A DNA stretch of 64,000 bases from an uncultured Roseobacter sp. (GTDB taxonomy: Bacteria > Pseudomonadota > Alphaproteobacteria > Rhodobacterales > Rhodobacteraceae): NCBI RefSeq assembly GCF_947491795.1, contig NZ_CANLKW010000001.1, positions 434,001 through 498,000 on the forward strand. Direction: 5' to 3'. Positions 49,578 through 59,365 of the stretch are shown one piece after another (position 1 is the first letter of the stretch; each line of letters opens with the position of its first letter). The notes beneath the pieces were generated by a model that was not told the origin of the DNA, made no database searches, and worked only from the letters and a program-made list of their open reading frames with translations. Made by a program: the position numbers and the translations under genes.

Positions 49578-50765
49578 ATGAAAAACGAAAAAGGGTCGCT
49601 GATGCGCCCCGATGCGCTGCCTGCTTCTGCATCACGCCCGGTTGTCACACCACTGAGCCCTTCTGTGGTCTATGCCTCGGACACGCCGGACATGCTGGAT
49701 CAGCAGTACGAGGGCGGTCTGCAGGGCTACACCTATTCGCGCGAGGGTCACCCGAATGCTGATGTGGTCGCGAAACGTCTCGACCGGATGGAGAATGCAC
49801 CAAACCCCGGTGTTGTCACCTCCTCTGGCATGGCGGCGGTCTCTGCGGTTCTGCTGGGTCTGACACAGGCAGGCGATCATGTGATCGGCGGTAACCAGCT
49901 TTATGGACGCTCGCTGCGCATAATGTCAGAGGACCTGCCGCGTCTGGGCGTCACGACATCTATGGTGGATCCAGGTGATATTGCAGCCATGCGAGCCGCC
50001 CTGCGCCCCGAAACACGGATGATCCTGGTCGAGGTCGTCTCGAACCCAACCCTGCGGGTGGCCGACATCCGCGCGCTGGCGGCTCTGGCTCAGGAAACGG
50101 GTGTACTGCTGGTGGTCGACAACACCTTTACGACCCCCCGCGCGTTCCGGCCTTTTGACCATGGCGCAGATATCGTGCTCCATTCGGTCACCAAACTGCT
50201 GGCTGGGCATTCTGACGTGATGCTTGGCTATGTCACGGCGAAAGATCCCGGCCTGAATGACCGGCTGCGCGTTTTCACCGTTACGGCAGGTATGTCGCCC
50301 AGCCCCTTTGACTGCTGGCTGGCGGAACGGGGCATGTTGTCTTTTGAGCTGCGATACGACCGCGCCGAAGCGACAGCGGCGGTCCTTGCCGATCATCTTG
50401 CGGGTCTGACAGGCGTGACACGGGTTCTTTATCCCGGACGGGCGGATCACCCGGACCGGGCTTTGCTGGATGACCTGCTGGGCGGACGTTTCTGCAATAT
50501 GGTCAGTTTCGAGATCAGCGGGGGACGTGCTGAGGCGAACGCGCTGACCCGCGCCGCAGACGGGTTGTCCTTTGCGCCGACGCTGGGCGATGTGGGCACG
50601 ACGATATCGCATCCGGCATCCTCCTCGCACCGGGCGCTGACAGCCGGCCGCAGGGCGGAGCTGGGCATGTCCGAAGGGTTTTTCCGGATTTCCGTCGGGC
50701 TTGAGGACCCGGAAACGCTCTGTGCTGTCTTTGAAAACGCGGTTGCCGCCGCGCATTCCGGCTGA
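49578..50765 (+). CDS. trans-sulfuration PLP enzyme (cystathionine gamma-synthase-like)
   Basis: This 395-aa fold-type I PLP enzyme of the Cys/Met metabolism family has YTYSREGHPN, SSGMAAVSAVLL, the PLP aspartate in LLVVDNTFTTP and PLP lysine Lys206 in LHSVTKLLAGHSDVMLG. It could act as cystathionine gamma-synthase or lyase, O-acetylhomoserine sulfhydrylase or methionine gamma-lyase; the motifs do not separate these. The start ATG at 49578 follows GGAGA. Confidence 0.88.
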   Translation: MKNEKGSLMRPDALPASASRPVVTPLSPSVVYASDTPDMLDQQYEGGLQGYTYSREGHPNADVVAKRLDRMENAPNPGVVTSSGMAAVSAVLLGLTQAGDHVIGGNQLYGRSLRIMSEDLPRLGVTTSMVDPGDIAAMRAALRPETRMILVEVVSNPTLRVADIRALAALAQETGVLLVVDNTFTTPRAFRPFDHGADIVLHSVTKLLAGHSDVMLGYVTAKDPGLNDRLRVFTVTAGMSPSPFDCWLAERGMLSFELRYDRAEATAAVLADHLAGLTGVTRVLYPGRADHPDRALLDDLLGGRFCNMVSFEISGGRAEANALTRAADGLSFAPTLGDVGTTISHPASSSHRALTAGRRAELGMSEGFFRISVGLEDPETLCAVFENAVAAAHSG

Positions 50766-50781
50766 GGGAGCGGGCAGGCAG

Positions 50782-51831
50782 ATGAACGACGCGGCGCGCC
50801 AGAGCCTCGATGTCATTCCCATGCCTGCGCTGGCAATCGACGGTTCACAGCGCATTGTCGCGGCCAATGACGCCGCGCGCAGCCTGGTGGGCAAGGGGAT
50901 CGAAGACCGCAACTTTATCACCATGCTGCGCCAGCCCGCGCTGATCGACGCGGTCGAGGGCACGCTGTCCGACAGCCAGCCGCGCGTCGCCACCTGGCTG
51001 TCCAACGACGGCGTTCGGGACATGACCTTTGAGGTGACCGCGCGGGTCAACACGCACCTGCGTCTGATTGTGCTGTGTTTCCGGGACATCACCCATCTGG
51101 AACAGGCCGGTCAGATGCGCCGGGATTTCGTGGCCAACGTCAGCCATGAGCTGCGCACACCGCTGACTGCGCTGATGGGGTTTATCGAGACCCTGCGCGG
51201 ACCTGCGCGCAATGACGAAGCCGCCCGTGACAGGTTTCTCGACATCATGGAGGGCGAGGCAGGGCGGATGAACCGTCTGGTCGGCGATCTGCTGTCACTC
51301 AGCCGGGTAGAGGACGAGGAACGCGTCAAACCGCGCGACCAGGTCAACCTGAATGACCTGATGAGCAGTGTTCTGCGCACCCTGACGCCAATGGCACAGG
51401 AGGCGGGTGCAGCACTCAGGGCCGATCTGCCGGAACCGGCAGTAGTGCTGACAGGCGATCCCGATCAGCTGATGCAGGTGTTTACCAACCTGATTGAGAA
51501 CGCGATCAAATATGGCAGTTCGGGCGGGCTGATTTCGGTGCATATCCGGCCACCAGAGCGCGACCCGTCACTGCGTGCCATGGGCGTCAGGGTCGATGTG
51601 ACTGACCGCGGGCCTGGCATAGACGCGATACACCTGCCACGGCTGACAGAGCGTTTTTACAGGGCGGACAGTCACCGCAGCCGCGCGCTCGGTGGCACGG
51701 GCCTGGGCCTGGCAATTGTAAAGCATATCATCAACCGGCACAGGGGACGGCTGCGCGTCGAAAGCGTGCCGGGGCAGGGGTCGCAGTTCACCGTGATTCT
51801 CCCCCTCAACCCGGATCCCACACAGGGCTGA
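50782..51831 (+). CDS. phoR: phosphate regulon sensor kinase PhoR (soluble form)
   Basis: The 349-aa kinase starts directly with a PAS domain (VIPMPALAIDGSQRIVAAND). It then has HisKA with FVANVSHELRTPLTALMGF (His122) and a HATPase domain (NLIENAIKYGSSGG; DRGPGI; GGTGLGLAIVKHI). Unlike E. coli PhoR it has no N-terminal membrane helix. An upstream in-frame start exists only within the preceding gene and would not add one. Its place directly before pstSCAB-phoU-phoB identifies it. It would phosphorylate PhoB under phosphate limitation. Confidence 0.9.
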   Translation: MNDAARQSLDVIPMPALAIDGSQRIVAANDAARSLVGKGIEDRNFITMLRQPALIDAVEGTLSDSQPRVATWLSNDGVRDMTFEVTARVNTHLRLIVLCFRDITHLEQAGQMRRDFVANVSHELRTPLTALMGFIETLRGPARNDEAARDRFLDIMEGEAGRMNRLVGDLLSLSRVEDEERVKPRDQVNLNDLMSSVLRTLTPMAQEAGAALRADLPEPAVVLTGDPDQLMQVFTNLIENAIKYGSSGGLISVHIRPPERDPSLRAMGVRVDVTDRGPGIDAIHLPRLTERFYRADSHRSRALGGTGLGLAIVKHIINRHRGRLRVESVPGQGSQFTVILPLNPDPTQG

Positions 51832-51900
51832 CCCTGCGGAAACCGCCTGTTTTCTCGCTATTGGTGTAAGGAATCGATGAATTTCCTGTCGCCACCGGGC

Positions 51901-51933
51901 TTGTCATAAAACTGTTACGCAACTGTCACAAAA
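51901..51933 (+). promoter_or_regulatory. Pho box (three PhoB half-sites) before pstS
   Basis: Three 11-bp direct repeats follow one another: TTGTCATAAAA, CTGTTACGCAA and CTGTCACAAAA. They match the PhoB consensus CTGTCAT-A-A-A/T pattern and its 11-bp period. The pstS start is about 80 bp downstream, leaving room for a -10 element and a leader. Confidence 0.88.
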
Positions 51934-52015
51934 GCATTGCTCAGGGCGCTTACCTCCCTCTCACAGGGTCGCCAATGGGGGTGATCGTATTCGCGAAACC
52001 ATGACAGGAGACACT

Positions 52016-53056
52016 ATGTCATTCGTCAAACTGACAACTTCCGCGCTGGCACTTGCTGCGCTGTCCGCAACCACCGCCGCTGCCCGCGACCAGGTACAGG
52101 TTGCAGGCTCTTCGACAGTGCTGCCCTATGCCTCGATCGTGGCCGAAGCTTTTGGTGAGAACTTTGACTTCCCGACACCGGTTGTTGAATCCGGCGGCTC
52201 CTCTGCGGGCCTCAAGCGGTTCTGCCAGGGTGTTGGAACAGAGCACACAGATATCGCCAACGCGTCCCGCGCCATCCGTGAAAAAGAGATCAAAGCCTGT
52301 GCCGACAACGGCGTAACCGACATTATCGAAGTGCGCATCGGCTATGATGGCATCGTTTTTGCCAGCCAGATTGATGGCCCGGCCTACACTGCCTTCAGCC
52401 AGGCCGACATCTTTAACGCTCTGGCACCAAAGGTGATGGTCGATGGTGCGCTCGTCGACAACCCGCACACAAAGTGGTCTGACTTTAACAGCGATCTGCC
52501 GGACGCAGAGATCCTGGCCTTTATTCCGGGCACCAAGCACGGCACGCGCGAAGTCTTTGAAGAAAAGGTGATGGTCGCAGGCTGCGAGGCCACCGGCGCA
52601 CATGACGCCATGATCGCGGCTGGCATGTCCGAAGATGACGCGGAGGATGCGTGCCTCGAGGTGCGCACTGATGGCCGCTCCGTTGATATCGACGGTGATT
52701 ACACAGAAACACTCGCCTCAATCGACGCCAACACAAACGCCATCGGTGTCTTTGGCCTGGCGTTCTATGAGAACAATACCGACAGCCTCAAAGTGGCGAC
52801 AATGGCCGGTATCGAGCCGACCACAGAAAGCATCGCGGCCGGCGAATATCCGGTTTCCCGTCCACTGTTCTTCTACATCAAAAAGGCGCACATCGGCGTC
52901 ATCCCTGGCCTGAAAGAATTTGCTGAATTCTTTGTGGCCGATGAGATCGCAGGCCCGGACGGCCCGCTGGCACAATACGGCCTCGTGTCCGACCCCGAGC
53001 TTGCCGCCACACAGGAAGCCGTGTTCGACGAGCAGGTCATGGGCGGCGGCAGCTGA
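52016..53056 (+). CDS. pstS: phosphate-binding protein PstS
   Basis: PstS is the periplasmic high-affinity phosphate receptor of the Pst transporter. The 346-aa protein has a signal peptide (SFVKLTTSALALAALSATTAAA) and the phosphate-binding segments QVAGSSTVLPYASIV, SGGSSAGLKRFCQG and NASRAIREKEI. The ATG at 52016 follows CAGGAG. It is controlled by the Pho box upstream, and a strong hairpin separates it from pstC. Confidence 0.96.
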   Translation: MSFVKLTTSALALAALSATTAAARDQVQVAGSSTVLPYASIVAEAFGENFDFPTPVVESGGSSAGLKRFCQGVGTEHTDIANASRAIREKEIKACADNGVTDIIEVRIGYDGIVFASQIDGPAYTAFSQADIFNALAPKVMVDGALVDNPHTKWSDFNSDLPDAEILAFIPGTKHGTREVFEEKVMVAGCEATGAHDAMIAAGMSEDDAEDACLEVRTDGRSVDIDGDYTETLASIDANTNAIGVFGLAFYENNTDSLKVATMAGIEPTTESIAAGEYPVSRPLFFYIKKAHIGVIPGLKEFAEFFVADEIAGPDGPLAQYGLVSDPELAATQEAVFDEQVMGGGS

Positions 53057-53084
53057 TCCGGTTTCTGCAAACCACATGACAAAC

Positions 53085-53115
53085 GCAGCGGGCGGTATAG
53101 ACCACCGCCCGCTGC
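53085..53115 (+). other. perfect 12-bp hairpin between pstS and pstC
   Basis: GCAGCGGGCGGT (53085-53096) pairs with ACCGCCCGCTGC (53104-53115) around a 7-nt loop. No T run follows, so it is more likely an mRNA-stabilising 3' structure or weak attenuator that favours pstS over pstCAB than a full terminator. Confidence 0.7.
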
Positions 53116-53164
53116 AATCGACGAGGGGCCCTGAACGGTCCCATTCAGCTTTCCCGGGGGATGC

Positions 53165-54637
53165 ATGCCTTTACTCTGGCTTTCCGTTCTGATCGTTGCG
53201 CTGTCGGCTGCGGGTTTTATACTGGCGCGCCAGCGTGCCCTGGCAAGCGCCGGTGGAGACACCCGGCAGCTGCATTCGCTGCCCGTGTACTATGGCTCCA
53301 ACGCCTTTATGAAATCCGTCTTTCCCGCCTTTGGGCTGATGTTCCTGTGGCTGCTGGCCCAGCCTCTGGTGCTGGACAACCGGGTCGCCGGAATGATCCC
53401 GGAAACTGAGATCTCCGAAGGCTCGAACATGGGCCTTGTGATGTCAGAGGTGCGCCGCACTGCCGACGGGCTGGAACGCGCTGTTGCCTCCGGTGCGATG
53501 GACGAAGGCATTGCGACAGATGGCAATGCGGATACCGCCGCGATCACAAAGCAGCTGAAAGATGCCGGGCAGGTGGTCACCGCTGATATCTCCCGCCCGG
53601 TTCTGAATGCAGCCCAGGCCTACCGTGGCATGAGCGCTGTATCCAACATCGCGATGAGCATCGTTGTTTTTCTTGTGGCGGTCGCCGGTGCCGCCTGGGG
53701 TGTGATGGAAAGCGGGCGGGATTTCCGCGCGCGCAACGTGGTTGAACAGGGCATTCTGGCCATTCTGATCGCCGCTGCCTCGGTCGCCATTCTGACAACT
53801 ATCGGGATCATCCTGTCGCTCATTTTCAACACTGTTGAGTTCTTCCGGCTGTATCCGGCAGCAGATTTTTTCACCCTGCTGGAATGGGCGCCGAGCTTTT
53901 CCGGACGGGGCGGCGCTTCCAGCCTGGGGATCCTGCCGCTGCTCTGGGGCACGATCTACATCTCAATCGTGGCACTTCTGGTTGCCGTGCCCATCGGTCT
54001 TTTCTCGGCCGTTTATCTGTCCGAATACGCCAGCCCGCGCGTACGCGGTATTGCCAAACCGCTTCTGGAAATCCTCGCCGGGATCCCGACCATCGTCTAC
54101 GGCCTATTTGCCCTGCTGACCATCGGCCCCATGCTCATGAGTGTTTTTGGCAGTGACGGCGCTGGCTGGATGGGTGGCGGGCGATCGGTGATGACTGCGG
54201 GTATCGCGATGGGCATCATGCTGATCCCCTTTGTCAGTTCACTTTCCGACGATATCATCAACGCGGTACCACAATCCCTGCGGGACGGCTCATACGGGCT
54301 GGGTGCGACGCGCTCGGAAACCATCCGCCAGGTCGTTCTGCCTGCCGCTCTGCCGGGCATCGTGGGGGCCATCCTGCTGGCCGCCAGCCGGGCCATTGGC
54401 GAGACGATGATCGTGGTACTGGGGGCAGGGGCGGCCGCCCGGCTGTCGCTCAACCCCTTTGAGGCGATGACAACCGTGACAGCGAAAATCGTCTCACAGC
54501 TGACGGGTGACAGTGATTTTGCCTCACCCGAGGCGCTTGTGGCCTTTGCCCTGGGGATCACACTCTTTGTGCTCACCCTCTGCCTGAACATCTTTGCTCT
54601 GTACATCGTACGCAAATACAGGGAGCAGTACGAATGA
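53165..54637 (+). CDS. pstC: phosphate ABC transporter permease PstC
   Basis: The 490-aa inner-membrane permease has a long N-terminal periplasmic/helical extension. The standard six-helix core follows, with SEYASPRVRGIAKPLLEILAGIPTIVYG and the EAA loop LGATRSETIRQVVLPAALPGIVG. The long form with the extra N-terminal domain is common in alphaproteobacteria. The ATG at 53165 follows GGGGG. Its stop overlaps pstA by 4 bp. Confidence 0.95.
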   Translation: MPLLWLSVLIVALSAAGFILARQRALASAGGDTRQLHSLPVYYGSNAFMKSVFPAFGLMFLWLLAQPLVLDNRVAGMIPETEISEGSNMGLVMSEVRRTADGLERAVASGAMDEGIATDGNADTAAITKQLKDAGQVVTADISRPVLNAAQAYRGMSAVSNIAMSIVVFLVAVAGAAWGVMESGRDFRARNVVEQGILAILIAAASVAILTTIGIILSLIFNTVEFFRLYPAADFFTLLEWAPSFSGRGGASSLGILPLLWGTIYISIVALLVAVPIGLFSAVYLSEYASPRVRGIAKPLLEILAGIPTIVYGLFALLTIGPMLMSVFGSDGAGWMGGGRSVMTAGIAMGIMLIPFVSSLSDDIINAVPQSLRDGSYGLGATRSETIRQVVLPAALPGIVGAILLAASRAIGETMIVVLGAGAAARLSLNPFEAMTTVTAKIVSQLTGDSDFASPEALVAFALGITLFVLTLCLNIFALYIVRKYREQYE

Positions 54638-55998
54638 CCGACGCCAGCCTTCCCGCAAACCCAGCTGCACCGGAAACCAGAAAATCGGTTTCCCTAGTGG
54701 CTCCGGACGCCCGCACACAGAAACGCAAAGCCGCGGAAGCCCGGTTCCGGATGTATGGTATCGCCGGGATCGCGACCGGCATCTTCTTTCTGGTTGTCCT
54801 GCTGAGCACCATCGTGGCCAGTGGCACCGGTGCGTTTCAGCAGACCTTTATCAATGTGTCTGTCTACCTTGACCCGGCAAAGCTGGACAAAAAAGGCAAC
54901 CGCGACCCCGAGGACATTAAAAAGGTTTCGACCTTTGGCTACACGCCGCTGATCCAGCAGGCCCTGTTCGACGTCGTCGAGACGAACAACCTGGAAACGC
55001 CGCTCGCCAAACGCGGGGATATGAAGGCGCTGATCTCGGCTTCTGCAGCGGCACAGCTCCGCGATGTTGTGCTGGAAAACCCCGGGTTGATCGGCGAAAC
55101 GGTGGATTTCCGGATCCTGGCGTCCAGCCGTGTCGACGGATATCTCAAAGACCGGGTCAAACGCGAAGATGTCGTGCGCGACAAGAACATCGACGCAGAA
55201 CACCTTGATCTTATTGATCTCCTAGTCCCGCTGGGCATCGTTGAAAAGACCTTTAACATGGACTTTGTCACCGGTGCCGATGCCTCTGAAAGCAGGCCCG
55301 AGGCCGCAGGGATCGGTGTGGCGATGGCCGGGTCATTCTTTATGATGCTGGTGGTTCTTGTGCTGTCCCTGCCCATTGGTGTAGCAGCCTCGATCTATCT
55401 TGAGGAGTTCGCCCCCAAGAACCGCTGGACGGACCTGATCGAGGTCAATATCGCAAATCTGGCGGCGGTGCCCTCCATCGTCTTTGGTATTCTGGGTCTG
55501 GCTGTGTTCATCCAGTTCATGCATCTGCCACAGTCTGCGCCGCTTGTGGGCGGTCTGGTGCTGACGCTGATGACTTTGCCCACGATCATCATTTCGACCC
55601 GTGCTTCGCTCAAGGCTGTGCCGCCGTCGATCCGCGATGCCGCCCTTGGGGTCGGGGCCTCAAAAATGCAGGCGGTGTTCCACCATGTGCTGCCCCTGGC
55701 CGCACCCGGCATTCTGACCGGCACCATCATTGGTCTGGCCCAGGCGCTGGGGGAAACAGCGCCGCTGCTGCTGATCGGCATGGTGGGCTTTATCGCATCC
55801 AACGCGCCCGATGGTATCGCCAGCGGTCTGCTGGACCCGAACTCGGCGATGCCCGCGCAGATTTACGAATGGGCCAAACGCGCCGACCCGGCCTTTTATG
55901 AACGCGCCTGGGGCGGGATTATCATCCTGCTCGTATTCCTGATAACCATGAACACCATTGCCGTCATCCTGCGCCGCCGTTTTGAGCGCCGCTGGTAA
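54634..55998 (+). CDS. pstA: phosphate ABC transporter permease PstA
   Basis: The 454-aa permease has one N-terminal helix (MYGIAGIATGIFFLVVLLST), a large periplasmic insertion with a DUF3333-like segment, and the core helices with YLEEFAPKNRWTDLIEVNIANLAAVPSIVFG and LGVGASKMQAVFHHVLPLAAPGILTG. It partners PstC in phosphate uptake. It is longer than E. coli PstA because of the N-terminal part. Confidence 0.95.
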   Translation: MTDASLPANPAAPETRKSVSLVAPDARTQKRKAAEARFRMYGIAGIATGIFFLVVLLSTIVASGTGAFQQTFINVSVYLDPAKLDKKGNRDPEDIKKVSTFGYTPLIQQALFDVVETNNLETPLAKRGDMKALISASAAAQLRDVVLENPGLIGETVDFRILASSRVDGYLKDRVKREDVVRDKNIDAEHLDLIDLLVPLGIVEKTFNMDFVTGADASESRPEAAGIGVAMAGSFFMMLVVLVLSLPIGVAASIYLEEFAPKNRWTDLIEVNIANLAAVPSIVFGILGLAVFIQFMHLPQSAPLVGGLVLTLMTLPTIIISTRASLKAVPPSIRDAALGVGASKMQAVFHHVLPLAAPGILTGTIIGLAQALGETAPLLLIGMVGFIASNAPDGIASGLLDPNSAMPAQIYEWAKRADPAFYERAWGGIIILLVFLITMNTIAVILRRRFERRW

Positions 55999-56013
55999 GA
56001 CAGGAGCCCGACA

Positions 56014-56811
56014 ATGAACGATATGAGAATACTGGAGAGAACTGTGGACACCAACGAGGTCAAAATCGTCGCAAAGGGCGTCCAGGTCTTTTACGGCGAC
56101 AACCACGCAATCAAGGATGTGGATGTAGATATTCAGGACCGCACAGTGACCGCCTTTATCGGGCCCTCAGGCTGCGGCAAGTCCACTTTTCTGCGCTGCC
56201 TGAACCGGATGAACGACACCATTGATGTGGCCCGTGTCGAGGGGGATATCCGCATTGACGGCGAAGACATCTATGACAAGCGCGTCGACCCTGTTCAGCT
56301 GCGCGCCAAGGTCGGTATGGTGTTTCAGAAGCCAAACCCTTTTCCCAAATCCATCTATGACAATGTGGCTTACGGCCCCCGCATTCACGGTCTGGCCCGC
56401 AGCAAGGCCGATCTGGACAACATCGTCGAGGAAGCCCTGAGGCGCGCGGCGATCTGGGATGAGGTCAAGGACCGTCTCAGCGCGCCGGGCACGGGTCTTT
56501 CCGGCGGGCAACAGCAGCGTCTGTGCATTGCGCGCGCAGTGGCGACGGAGCCAGAGGTTCTGCTGATGGACGAGCCGTGCTCGGCTCTCGACCCGATTGC
56601 AACCGCCCAGGTCGAGGAGCTGATCGACGAACTGCGCCAGAACTATTCTGTGGTCATTGTGACCCATTCGATGCAGCAGGCCGCCCGTGTCAGTCAGCGC
56701 ACTGCGTTCTTTCACCTGGGCAATCTTGTGGAATACGGCGAAACGAGCCAGATTTTTACCAACCCGCAGGACACCCGCACGGAAAGCTACATCACAGGCC
56801 GGATCGGATAA
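56014..56811 (+). CDS. pstB: phosphate ABC transporter ATP-binding protein PstB
   Basis: The 265-aa ATPase has Walker A GPSGCGKS at residues 50-57, the PstB-specific [10 protein letters not shown], signature [16 protein letters not shown] and Walker [17 protein letters not shown]. The ATG follows AGGAGCC. Start and spacing fit the operon, with phoU 4 bp after its stop. Confidence 0.97.
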   Translation: MNDMRILERTVDTNEVKIVAKGVQVFYGDNHAIKDVDVDIQDRTVTAFIGPSGCGKSTFLRCLNRMNDTIDVARVEGDIRIDGEDIYDKRVDPVQLRAKVGMVFQKPNPFPKSIYDNVAYGPRIHGLARSKADLDNIVEEALRRAAIWDEVKDRLSAPGTGLSGGQQQRLCIARAVATEPEVLLMDEPCSALDPIATAQVEELIDELRQNYSVVIVTHSMQQAARVSQRTAFFHLGNLVEYGETSQIFTNPQDTRTESYITGRIG

Positions 56812-56815
56812 AATT

Positions 56816-57523
56816 ATGCAGGACCAACACATTGCTTCGGTCTTTGACCGCGATCTCGAAGCCATCCAGGCACAGATCATGAAAATGGGCGGGCTTGTCG
56901 AAGCCGCCATCCGGGAAAGCGCACAGTCTCTGGACACGCGCGATGAAGAGCTCGCCGAAAAGGTGCGCAAAGCCGACCGTACCATTGATGAGCTTGAAGA
57001 AGTGATCAACGGTGAGGCCGCGCGGGTGATCGCGCTGCGTGCGCCGATCGCCAGTGACCTGCGGCTGATCCTGAGTGTGATCAAGATCAGCGCCAATCTG
57101 GAGCGCATCGGTGACTATGCCAAGAACATGGCCAAACGCACCGGCGTCCTGGCCCAGATGGCGCCCGTCGATGACAGCACGGGGGCGCTGCGCCGCATGG
57201 CGCGTGAGGTGGAGAAGATGCTCAAGGATGCGCTGGACGCCTATGTGCAGCGTGACGCAGAGCTGGCCACCAGCGTAATCCTGCAGGACCGCGACGTGGA
57301 CCAGATGTATAACGCGCTGTTCCGGGAGCTTCTGACCTTTATGATGGAAGACCCGCGTAACATCACCGCCTGCATGCACCTGCATTTCATTGCCAAAAAC
57401 GTCGAGCGTATGGGCGATCATGTGACCTCTATCGCCGAACAGGTTGTCTATCTGGTCACCGGTGAGCACCCCGAAGACGCGCGCCCCAAGGCCGATAAGA
57501 CGTCCGTCACAGTAGAAGGATAA
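56816..57523 (+). CDS. phoU: phosphate signalling protein PhoU
   Basis: PhoU links the Pst transporter to PhoR and represses the regulon when phosphate is plentiful. The 235-aa all-helical protein has the two PhoU repeats, with metal-binding motifs ADRTIDELEEVINGEA and HFIAKNVERMGDHVTSIAEQ. The start at 56816 is 4 bp after pstB. Length is usual. Confidence 0.96.
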   Translation: MQDQHIASVFDRDLEAIQAQIMKMGGLVEAAIRESAQSLDTRDEELAEKVRKADRTIDELEEVINGEAARVIALRAPIASDLRLILSVIKISANLERIGDYAKNMAKRTGVLAQMAPVDDSTGALRRMAREVEKMLKDALDAYVQRDAELATSVILQDRDVDQMYNALFRELLTFMMEDPRNITACMHLHFIAKNVERMGDHVTSIAEQVVYLVTGEHPEDARPKADKTSVTVEG

Positions 57524-57528
57524 TCTCC

Positions 57529-58218
57529 ATGTCTGCCGATCAGCCACGGGTTCTGGTTGTTGAAGATGAGCCGGCACAGCGTGAGGTTCTGGCCTATAAC
57601 CTGGAGGCCGAAGGCTTTGCCGTCACCAGGGCCGAGGACGGTGAAGAAGCACTGATGCTCATTGACGAGCATGCGCCGGATGTCATCGTTCTGGACTGGA
57701 TGATGCCAAATCTGTCCGGCATCGAAGTGTGCCGCCGCCTGAAAATCCGCACCGAAACACGCAGAATTCCCGTCATCATGCTCTCTGCCCGTTCAGAAGA
57801 AGTAGACCGCGTGAGAGGTCTGGAAACCGGCGCGGATGACTACGTGATCAAGCCCTATTCCGTGCTGGAACTGATGGCGCGTGTACGCAGCCAGCTGCGC
57901 CGGGTGCGCCCGGCCGCGACGGGCGAGCGGCTTGAGTATGAGGATATTGTTCTGGACGCAACGAGCCATCGGGTGAACCGGGCAGATCAGGAGCTGCGAC
58001 TGGGGCCCACAGAGTTTCGGCTGTTGTCGACGTTCATGGAGAAACCCGGACGGGTTTTTTCGCGCGAGCAGCTTCTGGACAGGGTCTGGGGCAGGGACAT
58101 TTATGTAGACACGCGTACGGTCGATGTGCACATCGGCCGCCTGCGCAAGGCACTGACACAGCATGGCGGATCAGATCCGCTGCGCACGGTACGCGGTGCC
58201 GGCTACTCGCTTGGCTGA
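57529..58218 (+). CDS. phoB: phosphate regulon response regulator PhoB
   Basis: This 229-aa OmpR-type regulator has receiver Asp56 in VIVLDWMMPN, switch residues in MLSARSEEVDR and KPYS, and a C-terminal winged helix (LGPTEFRLLSTFMEKPGRVFS; TVDVHIGRLRKAL). It binds Pho boxes such as the one before pstS. An AAGGA site precedes the ATG. Its stop codon directly abuts the convergent BKACE gene. Confidence 0.96.
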   Translation: MSADQPRVLVVEDEPAQREVLAYNLEAEGFAVTRAEDGEEALMLIDEHAPDVIVLDWMMPNLSGIEVCRRLKIRTETRRIPVIMLSARSEEVDRVRGLETGADDYVIKPYSVLELMARVRSQLRRVRPAATGERLEYEDIVLDATSHRVNRADQELRLGPTEFRLLSTFMEKPGRVFSREQLLDRVWGRDIYVDTRTVDVHIGRLRKALTQHGGSDPLRTVRGAGYSLG

Positions 58219-59052
58219 TCAGGCCGCCGGGCGCAGCCCCAGAATAGCGCGGGCCTGAGCGGGCGTTGCAACAGGCCGCTCGTACTTCTCGCACAGATCA
58301 GCAGCCCTTTTGATGAGTGCCGCATTTGACGGCGCCAGAGTATCCCGGTCCAGACGGACGTTGTCCTCCAGCCCCGCGCGTGTATGTCCGCCGGCGGCAA
58401 TGGCCCATTCGTTGACCTCGATCTGGGCGGGTCCGATCCCGGCAGCACACCAGGCCGCGTCCGGTGCGCGGTTGCGGATCGTCTGCACATAGAAATCAAA
58501 GACTTCCCTGTCCGCCGGCATGGCGTTTTTGACACCCATAACGAACTGAACATAAAGACGCCCGAACAGCATGCCCTGTTTGTGCATGCGGATGGCGTGC
58601 AGGACGTGGCTGAGATCAAAAGCCTCGATCTCCGGGACAACCTCGTGTGTCTGCATTTCCGATGACAGCCAGGCCACGAGATCAGGCGGGTTCTCATAAA
58701 CCCGCGAGGGGAAATTGTTTGATCCCACCGAAAGCGACGCCATGTCAGGACGCAGGGGCAACATGCCGCCGCGCTCGCGACCGGCACCGGACCGGCCACC
58801 GGTGGAAAACTGAATGATCATGCCCGGACAGTGTTTTTCGACGCCTTCTTTCAGCGCGGCAAACTTCCCGGGGTCGGAGGAGGGCGTTTCATCAGCGTTA
58901 CGGACATGGGCATGACAGATCGAAGCGCCGGCCTCAAACGCCTCATGCGTGCTTTCAACCTGTTCAGAGATGGTCACCGGAACAGCCGGGTTCGCAGCCT
59001 TGGTGGGCACACTGCCGGTGATCGCAACACACAGAATACAGGGGTCAGACAT
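58219..59052 (-). CDS. BKACE-family beta-keto acid cleavage enzyme
   Basis: This 277-aa DUF849/BKACE enzyme condenses a beta-keto acid with acetyl-CoA to give acetoacetate and a new CoA ester. The zinc ligands His47 and His49 are in ICHAHVRN, and the glycine-rich FSTGGRSGAGRERGG and SLSVGSNNFPSRVYEN segments are typical. The substrate (for example dehydrocarnitine or 3-keto-5-aminohexanoate) cannot be read from this. The ATG at 59052 follows GGAAGAGG. Confidence 0.92.
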   Translation of the reverse strand: MSDPCILCVAITGSVPTKAANPAVPVTISEQVESTHEAFEAGASICHAHVRNADETPSSDPGKFAALKEGVEKHCPGMIIQFSTGGRSGAGRERGGMLPLRPDMASLSVGSNNFPSRVYENPPDLVAWLSSEMQTHEVVPEIEAFDLSHVLHAIRMHKQGMLFGRLYVQFVMGVKNAMPADREVFDFYVQTIRNRAPDAAWCAAGIGPAQIEVNEWAIAAGGHTRAGLEDNVRLDRDTLAPSNAALIKRAADLCEKYERPVATPAQARAILGLRPAA

Positions 59053-59365
59053 ACCTCTTCCTTTCGTGCCTTTGCGCCACACAGTCGGACGCTTCCGAAG
59101 CATTCCCGCAGGATACAGGCAAACAGGCGCGTCGGCCTGGCGCTCAGCTTACCTGCGGCCTACCGGGCTGTGCAACCCTCGCCAATCGGTCGGCAAGGTA
59201 CGATCACACAACAATCCGCCCGGTGTTGCAGGATCATTTCCATTGCGGTGGCAATCAGGGCAGGGGGCAAAAAAACAGTTGAAACCTGAAACTTTCCGGC
59301 GTTTAAGCCCCATAAACATGTAGCGCCTAAAGTGCGCGGATTATCCAGTGAATGAAGAGAAAGTT
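59053..59365. other. gene-free spacer upstream of sat-cysC
   Basis: This 313-bp divergent spacer contains the likely sat-cysC promoter at 59279-59307. No small gene or clear operator was seen. Confidence 0.45.
59279..59307 (+). promoter_or_regulatory. probable sat-cysC promoter
   Basis: TTGAAA (59279-59284) and TTTAAG (59302-59307) are 17 bp apart, about 60 bp before the start codon. Confidence 0.45.
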
